A stretch of 64,000 nucleotides of DNA from Alistipes provencensis (GTDB lineage: Bacteria > Bacteroidota > Bacteroidia > Bacteroidales > Rikenellaceae): assembly GCF_900083545.1 (NCBI RefSeq), contig NZ_LT559262.1:1464397-1528396 (forward strand), in the 5' to 3' direction. Shown here one piece after another: positions 8,792 to 18,361 of this stretch; the stretch's first letter is position 1, and each line of letters starts with the position of its first letter. The position numbers and the translations under genes are program-made. The notes beneath the pieces are model-generated. The model did not search any database, was not told the DNA's origin, and saw only the letters and a program-made list of their open reading frames with translations.

Positions 8792-10420
8792 TTACTCTTT
8801 TAGCTTGTTTTCCAATGTTATCCGTTCCCCTTCGGGAATCGGCCGTGCGAGGGCTCTGCGGAACCATTCCCGGGCCTGCTCCCGTTCGCCGCACGATTCC
8901 CGGTAACGCCCGATGAGGGCATAGGTTTCCCAGTTCTGGGGGTTCGAGGCGGCCAGCGAATCGACCGTTTCCCGGCTCAGGCGGTGCTTCAGCCGGCGGA
9001 AGCGCAGCAGTTCGGGCAGGCTTTCCCGCACGAAGAGGGTGTCGGCCGGAAGGGTCCTGCCGCGCTCGTACAACTCCCCTTCGAAGGGCTGTTCTCCCCG
9101 CAGCAGCCGTCCTATGTCGTAGCAGACCCATTCCCCCATGCCCCAATATCCGGTCGAGACCCACATGCGGAGCTGCCGAGGCTGAAAGACGACCGAATGG
9201 TGGGCGATCTGCTGGTTGATGGCCAGCGGATTGTCCATCCCCAACTCCCCGCCGCCCGGGCTGTGGCGGTCGCGGAGTATGCCGACGGCCTTTTCGACCG
9301 TCAGCGGAACGTTGTGCTCCAACAGTTCCGCAAGACGGTCCGCCCGCGGTTTGCTGTCGGAAAGGGCGATGTTCTCGTTGTTGTACATATCGTCGGCAAA
9401 TGCCTCCGACTGGAAATGGTTGGTGCATCCGATCGTTTGTCCCGGAACCGTGTAGAGCGCCTGTTTTTCCGGGGTTTTCTCGATCACGGCGCATCTCGCG
9501 TCGCGGGCCGATCCGATCAGGAACGATTCGGAGACGAAAGTCCGGTATTGCGAGGCGATCGCGCAGGCCTCGTCGATGGTTGCGGCGTATTGCAGAATCT
9601 TCCGGGCAAGGATCGAGACCGGCGTTGCGGAGCTCAGCGGCACGGGGCCCCGGGCGGCGTTCAGCGTGACGGTGAGCCCCGTTTCGTTCATGCCCGACAG
9701 CACCCCGACCATGCCGGGCCAGCCGATCGAGACGAACCGGTAACCCGTATCGGGTATGCAGAACGTCAGCAGTCGGTTGCGGGCGAACTCGTCGCCGACG
9801 TAAAAGTCGAAATTGCGGCCGACGATCATCCCGTCTGCGGCGGCGTCGCCCCATGCACCGAAGGCGGTGCATCCCACCAGCATGTAGCTCTGCATGGCGT
9901 GGCCGATGTCGTGGGCGGCGTGATAGTTGAGTTGCCGGAGATAGGGTTCGCCGATGAAGTCGAAATCGTGGGTGCAATAACGCGACATGGCCGCGATCTC
10001 CATGCAGTATTCGCCGGGAATGTGACGCGCGAGCCGCCGGTTGAAGATGATGGTCAGGTAACGCAGGAATCCCAAGTAGCGGTCGTTGGGGACGATGGCG
10101 CGTATCTGGTCCACGAAAACGGCCTCTTGGTTGTACAGCAGACTGTCTGCCAGCGCCCCGAAAGCCGCTCCGCGCTGCTCGGCATCCCCTTCGAGGCGAA
10201 GCTCCCAGAATCCGTTTTCGCTGTGCCTCAGTCGGTTCGGTCCGAATGACCGGCTTCCGTCCGCTGCTCGGCGGACGACGCTGTCGGAGAAATCCCGGGT
10301 TGCCTCGGGCGGCGTCAGCTCCGCGGTGCGGTAGAGGTAATACCCCGTCCCGACGGCGGCGAGCAGCAAACCGACCATGCCGAGCAGACAATACGCGACT
10401 ATTTTGACGAATTTCTTCAT
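8792..10420 (-). CDS. C45-family autoproteolytic acyltransferase/hydrolase (Ntn fold), membrane anchored
   Basis: 542 residues. The start at 10420 is chosen because its ATG overlaps the upstream stop as ATGA and a TM/signal segment (residues 4-30) follows. An Ntn-hydrolase domain of the penicillin acyltransferase/C45 type contains the putative nucleophile Cys184 in LVGCTAFGAWG, then GRNFDFYVGDE and a GMNETGLTV strand. The C-terminus (about 490-542) looks like a helical TPR-like hairpin. In such enzymes the Cys becomes N-terminal after self-cleavage. In this operon it may form or break an amide or ester of the polyene; that is inference. Confidence 0.8.
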   Translation of the reverse strand: MKKFVKIVAYCLLGMVGLLLAAVGTGYYLYRTAELTPPEATRDFSDSVVRRAADGSRSFGPNRLRHSENGFWELRLEGDAEQRGAAFGALADSLLYNQEAVFVDQIRAIVPNDRYLGFLRYLTIIFNRRLARHIPGEYCMEIAAMSRYCTHDFDFIGEPYLRQLNYHAAHDIGHAMQSYMLVGCTAFGAWGDAAADGMIVGRNFDFYVGDEFARNRLLTFCIPDTGYRFVSIGWPGMVGVLSGMNETGLTVTLNAARGPVPLSSATPVSILARKILQYAATIDEACAIASQYRTFVSESFLIGSARDARCAVIEKTPEKQALYTVPGQTIGCTNHFQSEAFADDMYNNENIALSDSKPRADRLAELLEHNVPLTVEKAVGILRDRHSPGGGELGMDNPLAINQQIAHHSVVFQPRQLRMWVSTGYWGMGEWVCYDIGRLLRGEQPFEGELYERGRTLPADTLFVRESLPELLRFRRLKHRLSRETVDSLAASNPQNWETYALIGRYRESCGEREQAREWFRRALARPIPEGERITLENKLKE

Positions 10421-11907
10421 TCCCCTTGCGAATTTCCGATTTTCCGGGCCGTGTATTCCCTGCCGAGCAGGGCCCCGCAGGTCGATATGGCCGTCATGAC
10501 GACCCCCAAAGCTCCGTGTATGGCTATGTTCTGCCCCGTCAGATAGAGTCCCCCGACCTTGGTTTCGGGGCTGAACGAGGTTCCCAGAACGTCGTTGCAG
10601 TCGATCTGCATGCCGTATGCCGACCCCTGCGGAGTTCCCGTGTAGTCCTCGTATGTCAGCGGCGTCGCCGTGTGAATGCTCCGGATCGCCGCGCGGAATC
10701 CCGGGAAACGGGCCTCGACGCTTCGGATGGCGGCTTCGGCCTTTGCCTGCTTGAACGCTTCGTATTCCGCGCCGCGTTTTCCGATGGCCGTACCCGCCCA
10801 TTTCGCCACCTCCCCGAACGACATGGGGCACAGCAGCGAAACGGCTTCGCAGGCTTCGTTGCCGCCCTGCGCCTGCATGGAGAGCATCACCATCTGCGGC
10901 CGCGGCACCCCCTCCCGCTCCGCCCAGACGTCGTCGCCGTCGATGATATAGTGGTTCTGATTGCGGTAGGGGAACGCTTTTTTGTCGACCGTGGCGAAGA
11001 CCGAAAACACGCCGCAACTGTTCGGCACCGATCCGATGCGGGCCGCATAGGAGGGCCTGATCCGGTTGTCTTTGTCGAGCATCGGCAGCAGGCGTGCGGG
11101 ATGGATGTCCGAGAGGACCGCTCCGGCTTCCAATACCTCTCCGGAAACGGTCTTCACACCCGTCACCCGGTTCTCCCGGAGGCGGATTTTCCCGACGGCG
11201 TCGCCGCAGCGCACCTCCCCGCCGTTGCGGCGGATGACGTCGCACAGCGCGTCGGCGAGTTGCTGACTGCCGCCGGCGAAGCGGTAGGCGCCCCGGATGA
11301 AGGAGTGGTTGATCATGGCGTGGTGGTAAAACGGCGAATGGCCGCGAATCCCGTCGTAGAGGAACGAGGTCCCGGCCACGACCTTGCGGAGCAGGGGATC
11401 GCCGATCAGCCGTTCGATCTCCGCTGAGGCAGCCGTCGACAGGAACCGCAGTCCGTCCGAGGAGACGATTCCCTTCCGGAGCTTCTCGACCCCGATCACG
11501 TTTCCGACCTCGCGGAGCGCCGCCGCGTAGTCCTCTATCTGCCGCCGCTGGGCGGGAAACTCCGCGGACAGGGCGTCGACGAAGCGGTCGTATCCCTGAC
11601 AGAAACTGTATTCACGGTCGCCGAGGTGAATCACGTCGAACGCTTCGTCGAGCCGTTGCAGGTGCAGTGAGTCGTAAATGCCGCAGTAGCGCAGGAAATG
11701 GTTGAGTATCTCGCCGTCGGCCATGCTGCCGATGTAGTGCATGCCCGTGTCGAACAACGCTCCGCCGCGCCGGAACGACCGCAGGCATCCGCCCGGAACC
11801 GGCTCTTTTTCGACGACGCAGACCCGTTTTCCCTCTTTCGAGAGGATCGCTCCGCAGCTCAGACCGCCGAGACCGCTGCCGATGATGATGACGTCGCGGC
11901 TACTCAT
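10417..11907 (-). CDS. FAD-dependent oxidoreductase, phytoene desaturase (CrtI)-like
   Basis: 496 residues with an N-terminal dinucleotide-binding motif IIGSGLGGLSCG followed by VVEKEPVPGG, and a C-terminal FAD-contacting GLYLTGQNIAIHG. This is the layout of CrtI/CrtN-type carotenoid desaturases and RetSat-like enzymes. It overlaps the C45 gene by 4 bp and the MMPL gene by 8 bp. A role in oxidising, isomerising or saturating the polyene chain is plausible but unproven. Confidence 0.8.
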   Translation of the reverse strand: MSSRDVIIIGSGLGGLSCGAILSKEGKRVCVVEKEPVPGGCLRSFRRGGALFDTGMHYIGSMADGEILNHFLRYCGIYDSLHLQRLDEAFDVIHLGDREYSFCQGYDRFVDALSAEFPAQRRQIEDYAAALREVGNVIGVEKLRKGIVSSDGLRFLSTAASAEIERLIGDPLLRKVVAGTSFLYDGIRGHSPFYHHAMINHSFIRGAYRFAGGSQQLADALCDVIRRNGGEVRCGDAVGKIRLRENRVTGVKTVSGEVLEAGAVLSDIHPARLLPMLDKDNRIRPSYAARIGSVPNSCGVFSVFATVDKKAFPYRNQNHYIIDGDDVWAEREGVPRPQMVMLSMQAQGGNEACEAVSLLCPMSFGEVAKWAGTAIGKRGAEYEAFKQAKAEAAIRSVEARFPGFRAAIRSIHTATPLTYEDYTGTPQGSAYGMQIDCNDVLGTSFSPETKVGGLYLTGQNIAIHGALGVVMTAISTCGALLGREYTARKIGNSQGE

Positions 11908-14900
11908 GGCGCACCTCCCCGCGGCATATTTTTGCGATGCGTTCCGCAGCCTGCGGCGGCACCAGCGATGTGAACAGGTAATAGTCGGCCTCGGGGACCT
12001 CGGTCAGTTCGTAATCCGTCTGCACGAATGTCAGGGCCGGTGTGCACAACCGGCTGTGCATGGCCAGCGCCACGGCTTCCGGGTCGGCTTCGAACGCCGT
12101 GATGCGCCGCCGGGGCGACAGCAGCGCCAGCAGGAAGGGCAGTTCGCCCTGTCCGGCCCCGAATACCACCACCGATGCGTCGCGGGTAATCCCGTCGGTC
12201 AGCGCTCTGAAATCCCCGGTCTTGCGCAGGCGGCGCCGCGCTTTGAGTTCGGCCTGATCGGTTTTGTAGAAGTAGTTGTTGACCACGCTTTCGTGGAAAT
12301 AGGGGTTGTCCACCGTGTCCAGCTCGGCGCACCACGCTTCGTAAGTCGCCTTGAAATACTGCGAAATCTGCCTCGTGCGTTCCCGGTATCCGATGCCGAA
12401 CGACGCGTCCGCGGCTTCGATGCGGGGCAGGATGCGGGCGCCGTAATTGCCTTTCTTGATGCTGAACGGCTGTTTCTTGGAGCACAGCATCCCGGTTCCG
12501 TAGATCAGTACGGGGACGATGTCCGCCCCTAACTGTTCGGCCAGATAGAACGCCCCTTTGTGGAATCTCCCGACCGAACGTCCGTCTTTCGAGCGGGTTC
12601 CCTCGGGGAAGATCACTACCGAGTTGCCTTCGCGGATGCTCCGGCGGAGATGGACCGCGACCTCCTCGTAACCGTCGTCCACGCAACAGAAACCCAGATA
12701 GCGGATGATGCGTCCGAATACGGGCGATCTCCAGACCCACGAGTTGGTCACCATCACCAGATGGGGGCTGAGGCTGAGCAGCAGCAGGATGTCGATGAAC
12801 GACTGGTGGTTGGCGATTACGACGGCCGGTTTGGCGAACGTTTCGCCGCTGTCGTTCCGGATGATCTTGTGTTCCGTGAGCGCGGTCATCCACAACAGCC
12901 ATTTGCAGCCTTTGTGGATCGTCGCGTGCATCCACCGGCGTTTGCACCGCCCGCCGACGGGCAGGAAGATCAGCGTGGGGATGACGATCTGGGCTGCGAT
13001 GCACATCAGGACGAAGATGAAGAAGCCGTAGACGGTCCGGGCCAGCGAGGAGAGCGTGTAGGGCTGTCCGCCGCGGGACACGGGACCCGTGACGAACCGG
13101 CGGAACAGCAGCGGCAGGATGGTGTAGGCCGAGAAGATGACGGCCAGCATGCCGATGATGGAGATGACCGACGTCGAGCGCAGGACCGGGTGGTTGGCGA
13201 AACTCAGCGCCCCGATGCCGATGACGGTCGTCAGCACCGAGAAAAAGATCGCTGTTTTGTGGTTGGTGAGCATCGGGCGGCCGTTGCTGTATTCGCGCTG
13301 GAGTCCGTCCATGATGAAAATGCTGAAATCGTCCCCGATGCCGAATATGAAGGTCGAGAGGATGATGTTCACGATGTTGAAGTCGATTTTCAGGACGGCC
13401 ATCAGGCCGAGGATGACGGTGAAGGCGATGAACATCGGGGCGAAGGTCATCAGCGTCAGCTCCAGTCGGCGGTAGGCGGCCAGCAGGGCGAAGAAGACGA
13501 GCAGCCCCGACATGTAGAGGACGTAGTTGAAGTCTTCGTTCACGGTCTGCGCCATTTTGTTGGCGAAGTAGCCGCGGTCGACGGTTATCACCCCCGGCTG
13601 CTGCGCGAGCGCCCGGTAGACCTCCTCTTTGCGGTCGTTGTCGAGGCGTATCTGTGCCAGCACGAGGGTGGTCTGCTCGGAACTGCTGATCCACGCCCCC
13701 AGCAGGGGAATGGCGTTCTGGTCTGCATAATCGATCGGGGTGTAGGTTCGGTTCAGCGCACTGCCGAACCCGTCGAAGGCCCCCGGGGCGAATCCCGCCC
13801 GGCGGCCTGCCTCCCCGATGCTCCGGAGCAACCTCCCGCGCCGGTCGTTCGTGTTCCAGAACTCCTCCCAGCGGGCGATCTTCTCCTGCTGTACCGACGG
13901 GGCGATCACGAACCGCTGCGCCGAGACGACCGAGCGGATGTTTCCGGCCCCCAGTTCGCCGTCGAGCGTGCTGCACATTCCGGTGTACGTCTGCACGGCC
14001 CGTTCCACGTCCGGGGCCGCCGCAATGACCGTGACCATCCGCGTGTCGGCTTCGAAAAGCTCTTCGAGACGGTGTTCCGCTTCGGCGATCTTCGGCGGAA
14101 TATAGCTCAGGTGCGACATGTCGCTGTCGAATCCCACCCGGTTGCAGGTGAATACCCCCAGCAGGAACAGCGCCATGATCGCCGTGACGAGCCATTTGTT
14201 GCGGTCGAACGGATAGGCGTTGAACCGTTCGATGACGGAGAGCATGCGGTTGGGGGCTTCGTCCTTCCCGCCGCGGAGCAGGTGGGGGAGGCAGATGAGC
14301 GAAAAGAGGGTTGTCCCGACCAGCGCAAGGGCGGCGAAAAGCCCGAAGTCGGACAGTAGCGACGAGGAGGTGAACATCAGCCCGACGAAGGCGCCGATCG
14401 TCGTAAAACTGCCCACGGTCATGGGGTAGGCCAGTTCGGCTACGATTTCGCGCGGGTCGCCCGTATGGTTGGCGTGACATACGACATGGATCGAGTAACT
14501 GATGGCGATGCCGAATACGGCGGCCCCGGCGCCGATGGCGATGAGCGAGATGTGGCCCGTGATGAGGGCGATGCAGGCCAGTGCGAACAATCCCCCGAAG
14601 CAGACCGGCAGGGTGATGAGCAGGACCGACCAGCGGTTGCGGAATGAAAAGGTGATCACGCCTACGATCAGCAGCAGCGCCACCGAAAGCGTCACATAGG
14701 TGTCGTTCTTGATCTGGCGGGCGTTGTAGACGGCAATCCCCGGCGTCCCGAAATAAACGGCGTCGATGCCCTCGTGGGGGAACTCCTCCAGCATCCGGTC
14801 GAGGGCGGCGATCAGCGCATCGTTCCCCGAGGTGTCGCTGCTGGCATGTACGGGTTCGATCAGCAGCAGGCAGGTCGACATGTCCGCCGAGAAGATGTGG

Positions 14901-15502
14901 TCGTCGTAGAGGGTGTAGGAGAGAGATGGGTTGAAATTCTGGAGTTCACCCAGCACCTTCCCGGCGATCGACAGCGGGTCGCGGGCGATGAATCCGCCCA
15001 GTCCGATGCCTGCGGGCGACAGCAGGCGTTGGTAGTTCCGCTCCATGACCGGCCCGATCCCGCCGTTTTCGAGCAGGGAGTCGATGCGCGCGTAATCCGC
15101 CTCGTCGAGGAAGACCGGCAGGTAGTCGTAAATGAAGTCGGTGGTGCGGGAAATTTCCTCCCCGCCGATCTCGGAGGTGACGGAGCGGATGCCCTCCCGG
15201 ACCGACGGCTCCCCGAGTCTTTCGGCAAAGGCGTCGCAGGCCCCGATCAGGTCGTCTTCCGTCACGTCCGCATCGCGGGCCGAGAACAGGACGATGATCC
15301 GGTCTTTCGATTTGAGGTTGTTGAAGACCATCGACATGTTCTGCCCGTCGGCCGTCTTGGGGAATATGTCGGTGATGTTTTCGTCGAAGCGCGCCCGTGT
15401 GGCCAACAGCGCGAACAGGAGGACCGCGGCGGCCGTCAGGCCGGCCAGCAACCGCCTCCGGGGTGCGAAAAAATCGTATAGAGCGAGGAAAAACCGTGTC
15501 AT
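11900..15502 (-). CDS. MMPL/RND exporter fused to PlsC-type acyltransferase and a methyltransferase-like domain
   Basis: 1200 residues in one frame. Residues 1 to about 800 form an RND/MMPL lipid exporter: TM1 near 20-38, a large periplasmic loop beginning ARFDENITDIFP, a TM bundle, a second loop and a second bundle with GIGDDFSIFI. Residues about 850-1050 form a glycerolipid acyltransferase with an HX4D box in NHQSFID near residue 898 and FPEGTRS near 967. Residues about 1085-1200 resemble a Rossmann SAM-methyltransferase (VVVFGAGQGELPF). It probably exports and acylates the polyene lipid. Whether the last domain is catalytic is unclear. Confidence 0.85.
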   Translation of the reverse strand: MTRFFLALYDFFAPRRRLLAGLTAAAVLLFALLATRARFDENITDIFPKTADGQNMSMVFNNLKSKDRIIVLFSARDADVTEDDLIGACDAFAERLGEPSVREGIRSVTSEIGGEEISRTTDFIYDYLPVFLDEADYARIDSLLENGGIGPVMERNYQRLLSPAGIGLGGFIARDPLSIAGKVLGELQNFNPSLSYTLYDDHIFSADMSTCLLLIEPVHASSDTSGNDALIAALDRMLEEFPHEGIDAVYFGTPGIAVYNARQIKNDTYVTLSVALLLIVGVITFSFRNRWSVLLITLPVCFGGLFALACIALITGHISLIAIGAGAAVFGIAISYSIHVVCHANHTGDPREIVAELAYPMTVGSFTTIGAFVGLMFTSSSLLSDFGLFAALALVGTTLFSLICLPHLLRGGKDEAPNRMLSVIERFNAYPFDRNKWLVTAIMALFLLGVFTCNRVGFDSDMSHLSYIPPKIAEAEHRLEELFEADTRMVTVIAAAPDVERAVQTYTGMCSTLDGELGAGNIRSVVSAQRFVIAPSVQQEKIARWEEFWNTNDRRGRLLRSIGEAGRRAGFAPGAFDGFGSALNRTYTPIDYADQNAIPLLGAWISSSEQTTLVLAQIRLDNDRKEEVYRALAQQPGVITVDRGYFANKMAQTVNEDFNYVLYMSGLLVFFALLAAYRRLELTLMTFAPMFIAFTVILGLMAVLKIDFNIVNIILSTFIFGIGDDFSIFIMDGLQREYSNGRPMLTNHKTAIFFSVLTTVIGIGALSFANHPVLRSTSVISIIGMLAVIFSAYTILPLLFRRFVTGPVSRGGQPYTLSSLARTVYGFFIFVLMCIAAQIVIPTLIFLPVGGRCKRRWMHATIHKGCKWLLWMTALTEHKIIRNDSGETFAKPAVVIANHQSFIDILLLLSLSPHLVMVTNSWVWRSPVFGRIIRYLGFCCVDDGYEEVAVHLRRSIREGNSVVIFPEGTRSKDGRSVGRFHKGAFYLAEQLGADIVPVLIYGTGMLCSKKQPFSIKKGNYGARILPRIEAADASFGIGYRERTRQISQYFKATYEAWCAELDTVDNPYFHESVVNNYFYKTDQAELKARRRLRKTGDFRALTDGITRDASVVVFGAGQGELPFLLALLSPRRRITAFEADPEAVALAMHSRLCTPALTFVQTDYELTEVPEADYYLFTSLVPPQAAERIAKICRGEVRHE

Positions 15503-16683
15503 GACCGTTGTGCGTTGCGTTTAAAGGCCATGAACAGGAAGCGGAAAAGTCCGTAGGTGAATAGTCCGCACGCGGCGGCCAGAGCGATGCTTCCGGCGAT
15601 GTATTGCAGGAGCGAACCCGCCATGGCCTGCGGTGAGATGTCGCGCAGCGACAGCAGGAGGGGCCTGCCGAGCATCCATCCGCCCACGGCGTAACTTCCG
15701 AAGAGGATCGGCGGGATCATCGGCGGGATGCTGATGTTCGTGGCGGCGAACGTCACCACCTTGTTGAGTTTCATGAAGTGGCCCGAGACGACGGCCAGTA
15801 CCCCCTGCCAGCCCCAGACGGGCAGTATGCCCCAGCAAACGCCCCATGCCGCCGAGGCGGCCAGCGTGTGGTTGCTTTCGCCGGAGTGCATGACGTGGCG
15901 TGAGAGGAACTCCCGGACATTCGCCCGGCGGAACCATTTCAGGAAGCGGAACGGATAATAGCAGAGGATGGCCCATGTGACCAGACAGGTGTTCAGCACC
16001 GAGATGCGTGTGAAATCCTTGGCCGGTTTGAAATGCGACACCCGCTCCTCCTGCGGCGGATAGTAGACGCGGATCGGGATGTTCTTCACCGCAACACCTC
16101 TCCATGCCGCCCGTACGATGACCTCGACTTCGAATTCGTAGCGGGGCGTGTAGAAGCGCATGCCTTTCAATCTGGTGAGCGGGTAGAGCCTGAATCCCGA
16201 CTGGGAGTCGGAAAGCGTCTGTCCCGTTTCCACTTTGTACCAGAAATTGGAGAACTTGTTGGCGAAGGTATTCTTCGAGGGCATGTTCTCTGCCGTGAGG
16301 TTGCGGGCGCCGATGAACAGCGTGTCGGGCTGCCGTTCCGCCGCCTCGACGAACAGCGGAATGTCGTCGGGGTAGTGCTGCCCGTCGGCGTCGATCGTCA
16401 GCAGGTAGCGGAATCCCCGCCGGGTCGCTTCGCGGAGCCCCGTGCGCAGGGCATATCCTTTGCCGCGGTTGCGTTCGTAGCCGATTACCGATATCCCGTC
16501 TGTCCGGGCGAGGATCGCCGCCGTGCCGTCGGTCGATCCGTCGTTGACGACGATCACGTCGCGGCAGTGACGCTGCACCCCGGCGATGACGCGTGCGATG
16601 GTCCCGGCATTGTTGTATGTCGGAATCAGCACGGCGCATTGCAGGGCCTGCATTCGTTCGGGTATGGCGTCTGTCCGGGGCAT
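15499..16683 (-). CDS. Glycosyltransferase family 2 fused to DUF2062 membrane domain
   Basis: 394 residues. The N-terminal GT-A domain (about 14-240) is DPM1-like, with VLIPTYNNAGTI, VVNDGSTDGT and the metal-binding TIDADGQH. The C-terminal part (about 260-390) is a DUF2062 membrane domain (SGESNHTLAASAAWG, then several hydrophobic segments). It starts at the stop of the dehydratase gene and runs 4 bp into the exporter gene. In aryl-polyene clusters a GT2 of this kind is thought to attach a sugar or assemble the lipid anchor; substrate unknown. Confidence 0.85.
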   Translation of the reverse strand: MPRTDAIPERMQALQCAVLIPTYNNAGTIARVIAGVQRHCRDVIVVNDGSTDGTAAILARTDGISVIGYERNRGKGYALRTGLREATRRGFRYLLTIDADGQHYPDDIPLFVEAAERQPDTLFIGARNLTAENMPSKNTFANKFSNFWYKVETGQTLSDSQSGFRLYPLTRLKGMRFYTPRYEFEVEVIVRAAWRGVAVKNIPIRVYYPPQEERVSHFKPAKDFTRISVLNTCLVTWAILCYYPFRFLKWFRRANVREFLSRHVMHSGESNHTLAASAAWGVCWGILPVWGWQGVLAVVSGHFMKLNKVVTFAATNISIPPMIPPILFGSYAVGGWMLGRPLLLSLRDISPQAMAGSLLQYIAGSIALAAACGLFTYGLFRFLFMAFKRNAQRS

Positions 16684-17063
16684 CAGACAAAGATAGCTTT
16701 AATTTTCGTTTTTTGCACCCCGTCGGCGCTGATTGCCCCGCGCACGTCGATGCCGCCGTCTCCGGTGTCCGTCAGCACGAGCTCGACCCGGAGGAGGCTG
16801 TCCTGCGGCGGAATCACCGGGCTCAGGAACTTCAGTTCGCGTACCGACCGGCAGCTCAGCGGCCTGCCGGCACGCCTTTGCACGAGGTGCCTGACAAGTT
16901 CGAACTGGCACACTCCCGGCAGGACGGGCCTTCCGGGGAAATGCCCGGCGAATATGGGATGGCCGGCGTCGAGACGGACATCGGCTTCCGGATGCGTCTT
17001 GTCGCCGCTTTCGGCGATGAGGGTGTAGAGTCCTTCGAGCATCGCTTCCGGTCTATTTTCCAC
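16683..17063 (-). CDS. FabZ/ApeP-like hot-dog 3-hydroxyacyl-ACP dehydratase
   Basis: 126 residues, one hot-dog domain. The signature HPIFAGHFPGRPVLPG carries the catalytic His equivalent of FabZ/FabA. It lies between the LolA-like and GT2 genes with 1- and 11-bp overlaps. It probably dehydrates 3-hydroxyacyl-ACP intermediates so that double bonds are retained in the polyene. A second hot-dog protein at 22577-23017 may be its partner. Confidence 0.75.
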   Translation of the reverse strand: MENRPEAMLEGLYTLIAESGDKTHPEADVRLDAGHPIFAGHFPGRPVLPGVCQFELVRHLVQRRAGRPLSCRSVRELKFLSPVIPPQDSLLRVELVLTDTGDGGIDVRGAISADGVQKTKIKAIFV

Positions 17064-17676
17064 AGTCGAAACAAGAGTCCGCCACAGGCTGGTTTGTTTG
17101 CTTGTTCCGGAACCGGTAGAGCGTGTAGTTGCCCGATGTCTCGGTCATGCGCAATTCGTTGAGCAGCATGTCCCGGCTTGCGAACACCAGCACGAGTTCC
17201 GTGATGTAGCGGCGGGCGCGTTTCGATTCGGGGGTTATGCGCACGGTGTAGGTTTCCGGGCCCTTCTCACAGCGGAACGATCCCTCGCTGCAAAGTGCGG
17301 CGATGTCTCCCGAGAAACAGGCTGCAAAAACCTGCTGCATCTGCAGGAAGAACGGGTTGGCGGCGATCTTCACGACGCTGCGCGAACCTCCGGCGACGAT
17401 CAGGAACGACGTTTCGCCCATCACGACGCGGTCGCCCGCCGGCTCGTCGTAGAACAAGGCCAGTTTTCCGGGACGTTTGAAGTAGAATTTCCCCGAGCTC
17501 TCGGCGTCCTGCGCCAGCAGGGAGTTGTGTTTCAACTGCGTGAAGTCGCAGTCGATCGTCTCTATTTGGGTGTTGTTCGCCCGGAGCGCCGCGAGGAATT
17601 CATCCTGCAATGTTTGCTGGGCGTATCCCGCGCTCCACAGCAGCGACAGCAGCAGGACCGGTATTTTAGTTTTCAT
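17053..17676 (-). CDS. LolA-like outer-membrane lipoprotein carrier
   Basis: About 207 residues from MKTKIPVLLLSLL, chosen because an export signal follows directly; in-frame Met codons exist at 17682 and 17688. After the signal (cleavage near GYAQ) come a LolA-type segment with IDCDFTQLKH and GKFYFKRPGKLALFYDEP, typical of LolA/LolB half-barrels, and a C-terminal CFDCGK. In aryl-polyene clusters LolA-like proteins are proposed to move the lipid-linked product across the periplasm. Confidence 0.8.
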   Translation of the reverse strand: MKTKIPVLLLSLLWSAGYAQQTLQDEFLAALRANNTQIETIDCDFTQLKHNSLLAQDAESSGKFYFKRPGKLALFYDEPAGDRVVMGETSFLIVAGGSRSVVKIAANPFFLQMQQVFAACFSGDIAALCSEGSFRCEKGPETYTVRITPESKRARRYITELVLVFASRDMLLNELRMTETSGNYTLYRFRNKQTNQPVADSCFDCGK

Positions 17677-18361
17677 TGTCATAAGCATGTATGTTCAGCA
17701 ATTTATCGACGCGCACCACTTCGTAACCCTCTTGCGCAAGCATCCGCAGAACCAGTTCCGTGAGTTGCGGGCTCCCGGTCCGGTTGTCGTGCAGCAGGAT
17801 GACGGCGCCGTCGTGCAACTGCCTGCGGATGCGCTCCACAACCTTGCCGCGCGGCCCGGCGAGCGTGTCGAGCGACCGGATGCTCCATCCGATCACCGTG
17901 TAGCCCATCCGTCGGACCATGCCGCCGATCATCGGGTTGGTGATCCCGAACGGCGGCCGGAACAGCTTCGGGCGGCGGTGCAGCGTTCCTGCAATCGCGT
18001 CGTCGGTCCTGCGTGCATCGGCGACCATGCTCCGCACCGGGGCGAAAGGTCCCGTGCCTTTGTGCGAAAAAGTGTGGTTGCCGACGATGTGGCCTTCGGC
18101 GTCCATGCGCCGGAGCAGTCCGGGATCGATCCGCTCCCCGACGAGGAAGAAGCAGGCTTGGGCGTCGTATCTTTTCAGGACGTCCAGCACCTGCGGCGTC
18201 AACTCCGCATGGTGCCCGTCGTCGAAGGTCAGCGCGACCTGCCGCCCCGTGTTCCCGGCCCGGCACAGCGCCTTGACCCAGCACCCCGACCCGATGCGGA
18301 ACGAGGTGAAATAGAGGCCGCATCCGGCGGTGAGCAGCAACAGTATGATCGTTATAAGCAT
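17666..18361 (-). CDS. Polysaccharide deacetylase (NodB) family protein inside the pigment operon
   Basis: 231 residues. The start at 18361 is placed at MLITIILLLL because a membrane anchor follows and the upstream frame is antisense-like. The NodB motifs TFDDGHHAE, NHTFSH, RPPFG and LLHDNR are intact, so it should be catalytic. It overlaps the chain-length factor gene by 10 bp and the LolA-like gene by 11 bp. An envelope-glycan or glycolipid substrate is likely. It is clearly distinct from the deacetylase at 6094-6702. Confidence 0.85.
   Translation of the reverse strand: MLITIILLLLTAGCGLYFTSFRIGSGCWVKALCRAGNTGRQVALTFDDGHHAELTPQVLDVLKRYDAQACFFLVGERIDPGLLRRMDAEGHIVGNHTFSHKGTGPFAPVRSMVADARRTDDAIAGTLHRRPKLFRPPFGITNPMIGGMVRRMGYTVIGWSIRSLDTLAGPRGKVVERIRRQLHDGAVILLHDNRTGSPQLTELVLRMLAQEGYEVVRVDKLLNIHAYDNEN

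Noticed and set aside
12560..14359. 599-residue plus-strand frame opposite the MMPL fusion gene
   Set aside because: Low-complexity Asp/Glu/Arg/Val composition, antisense to a gene with clear domains; shadow frame.
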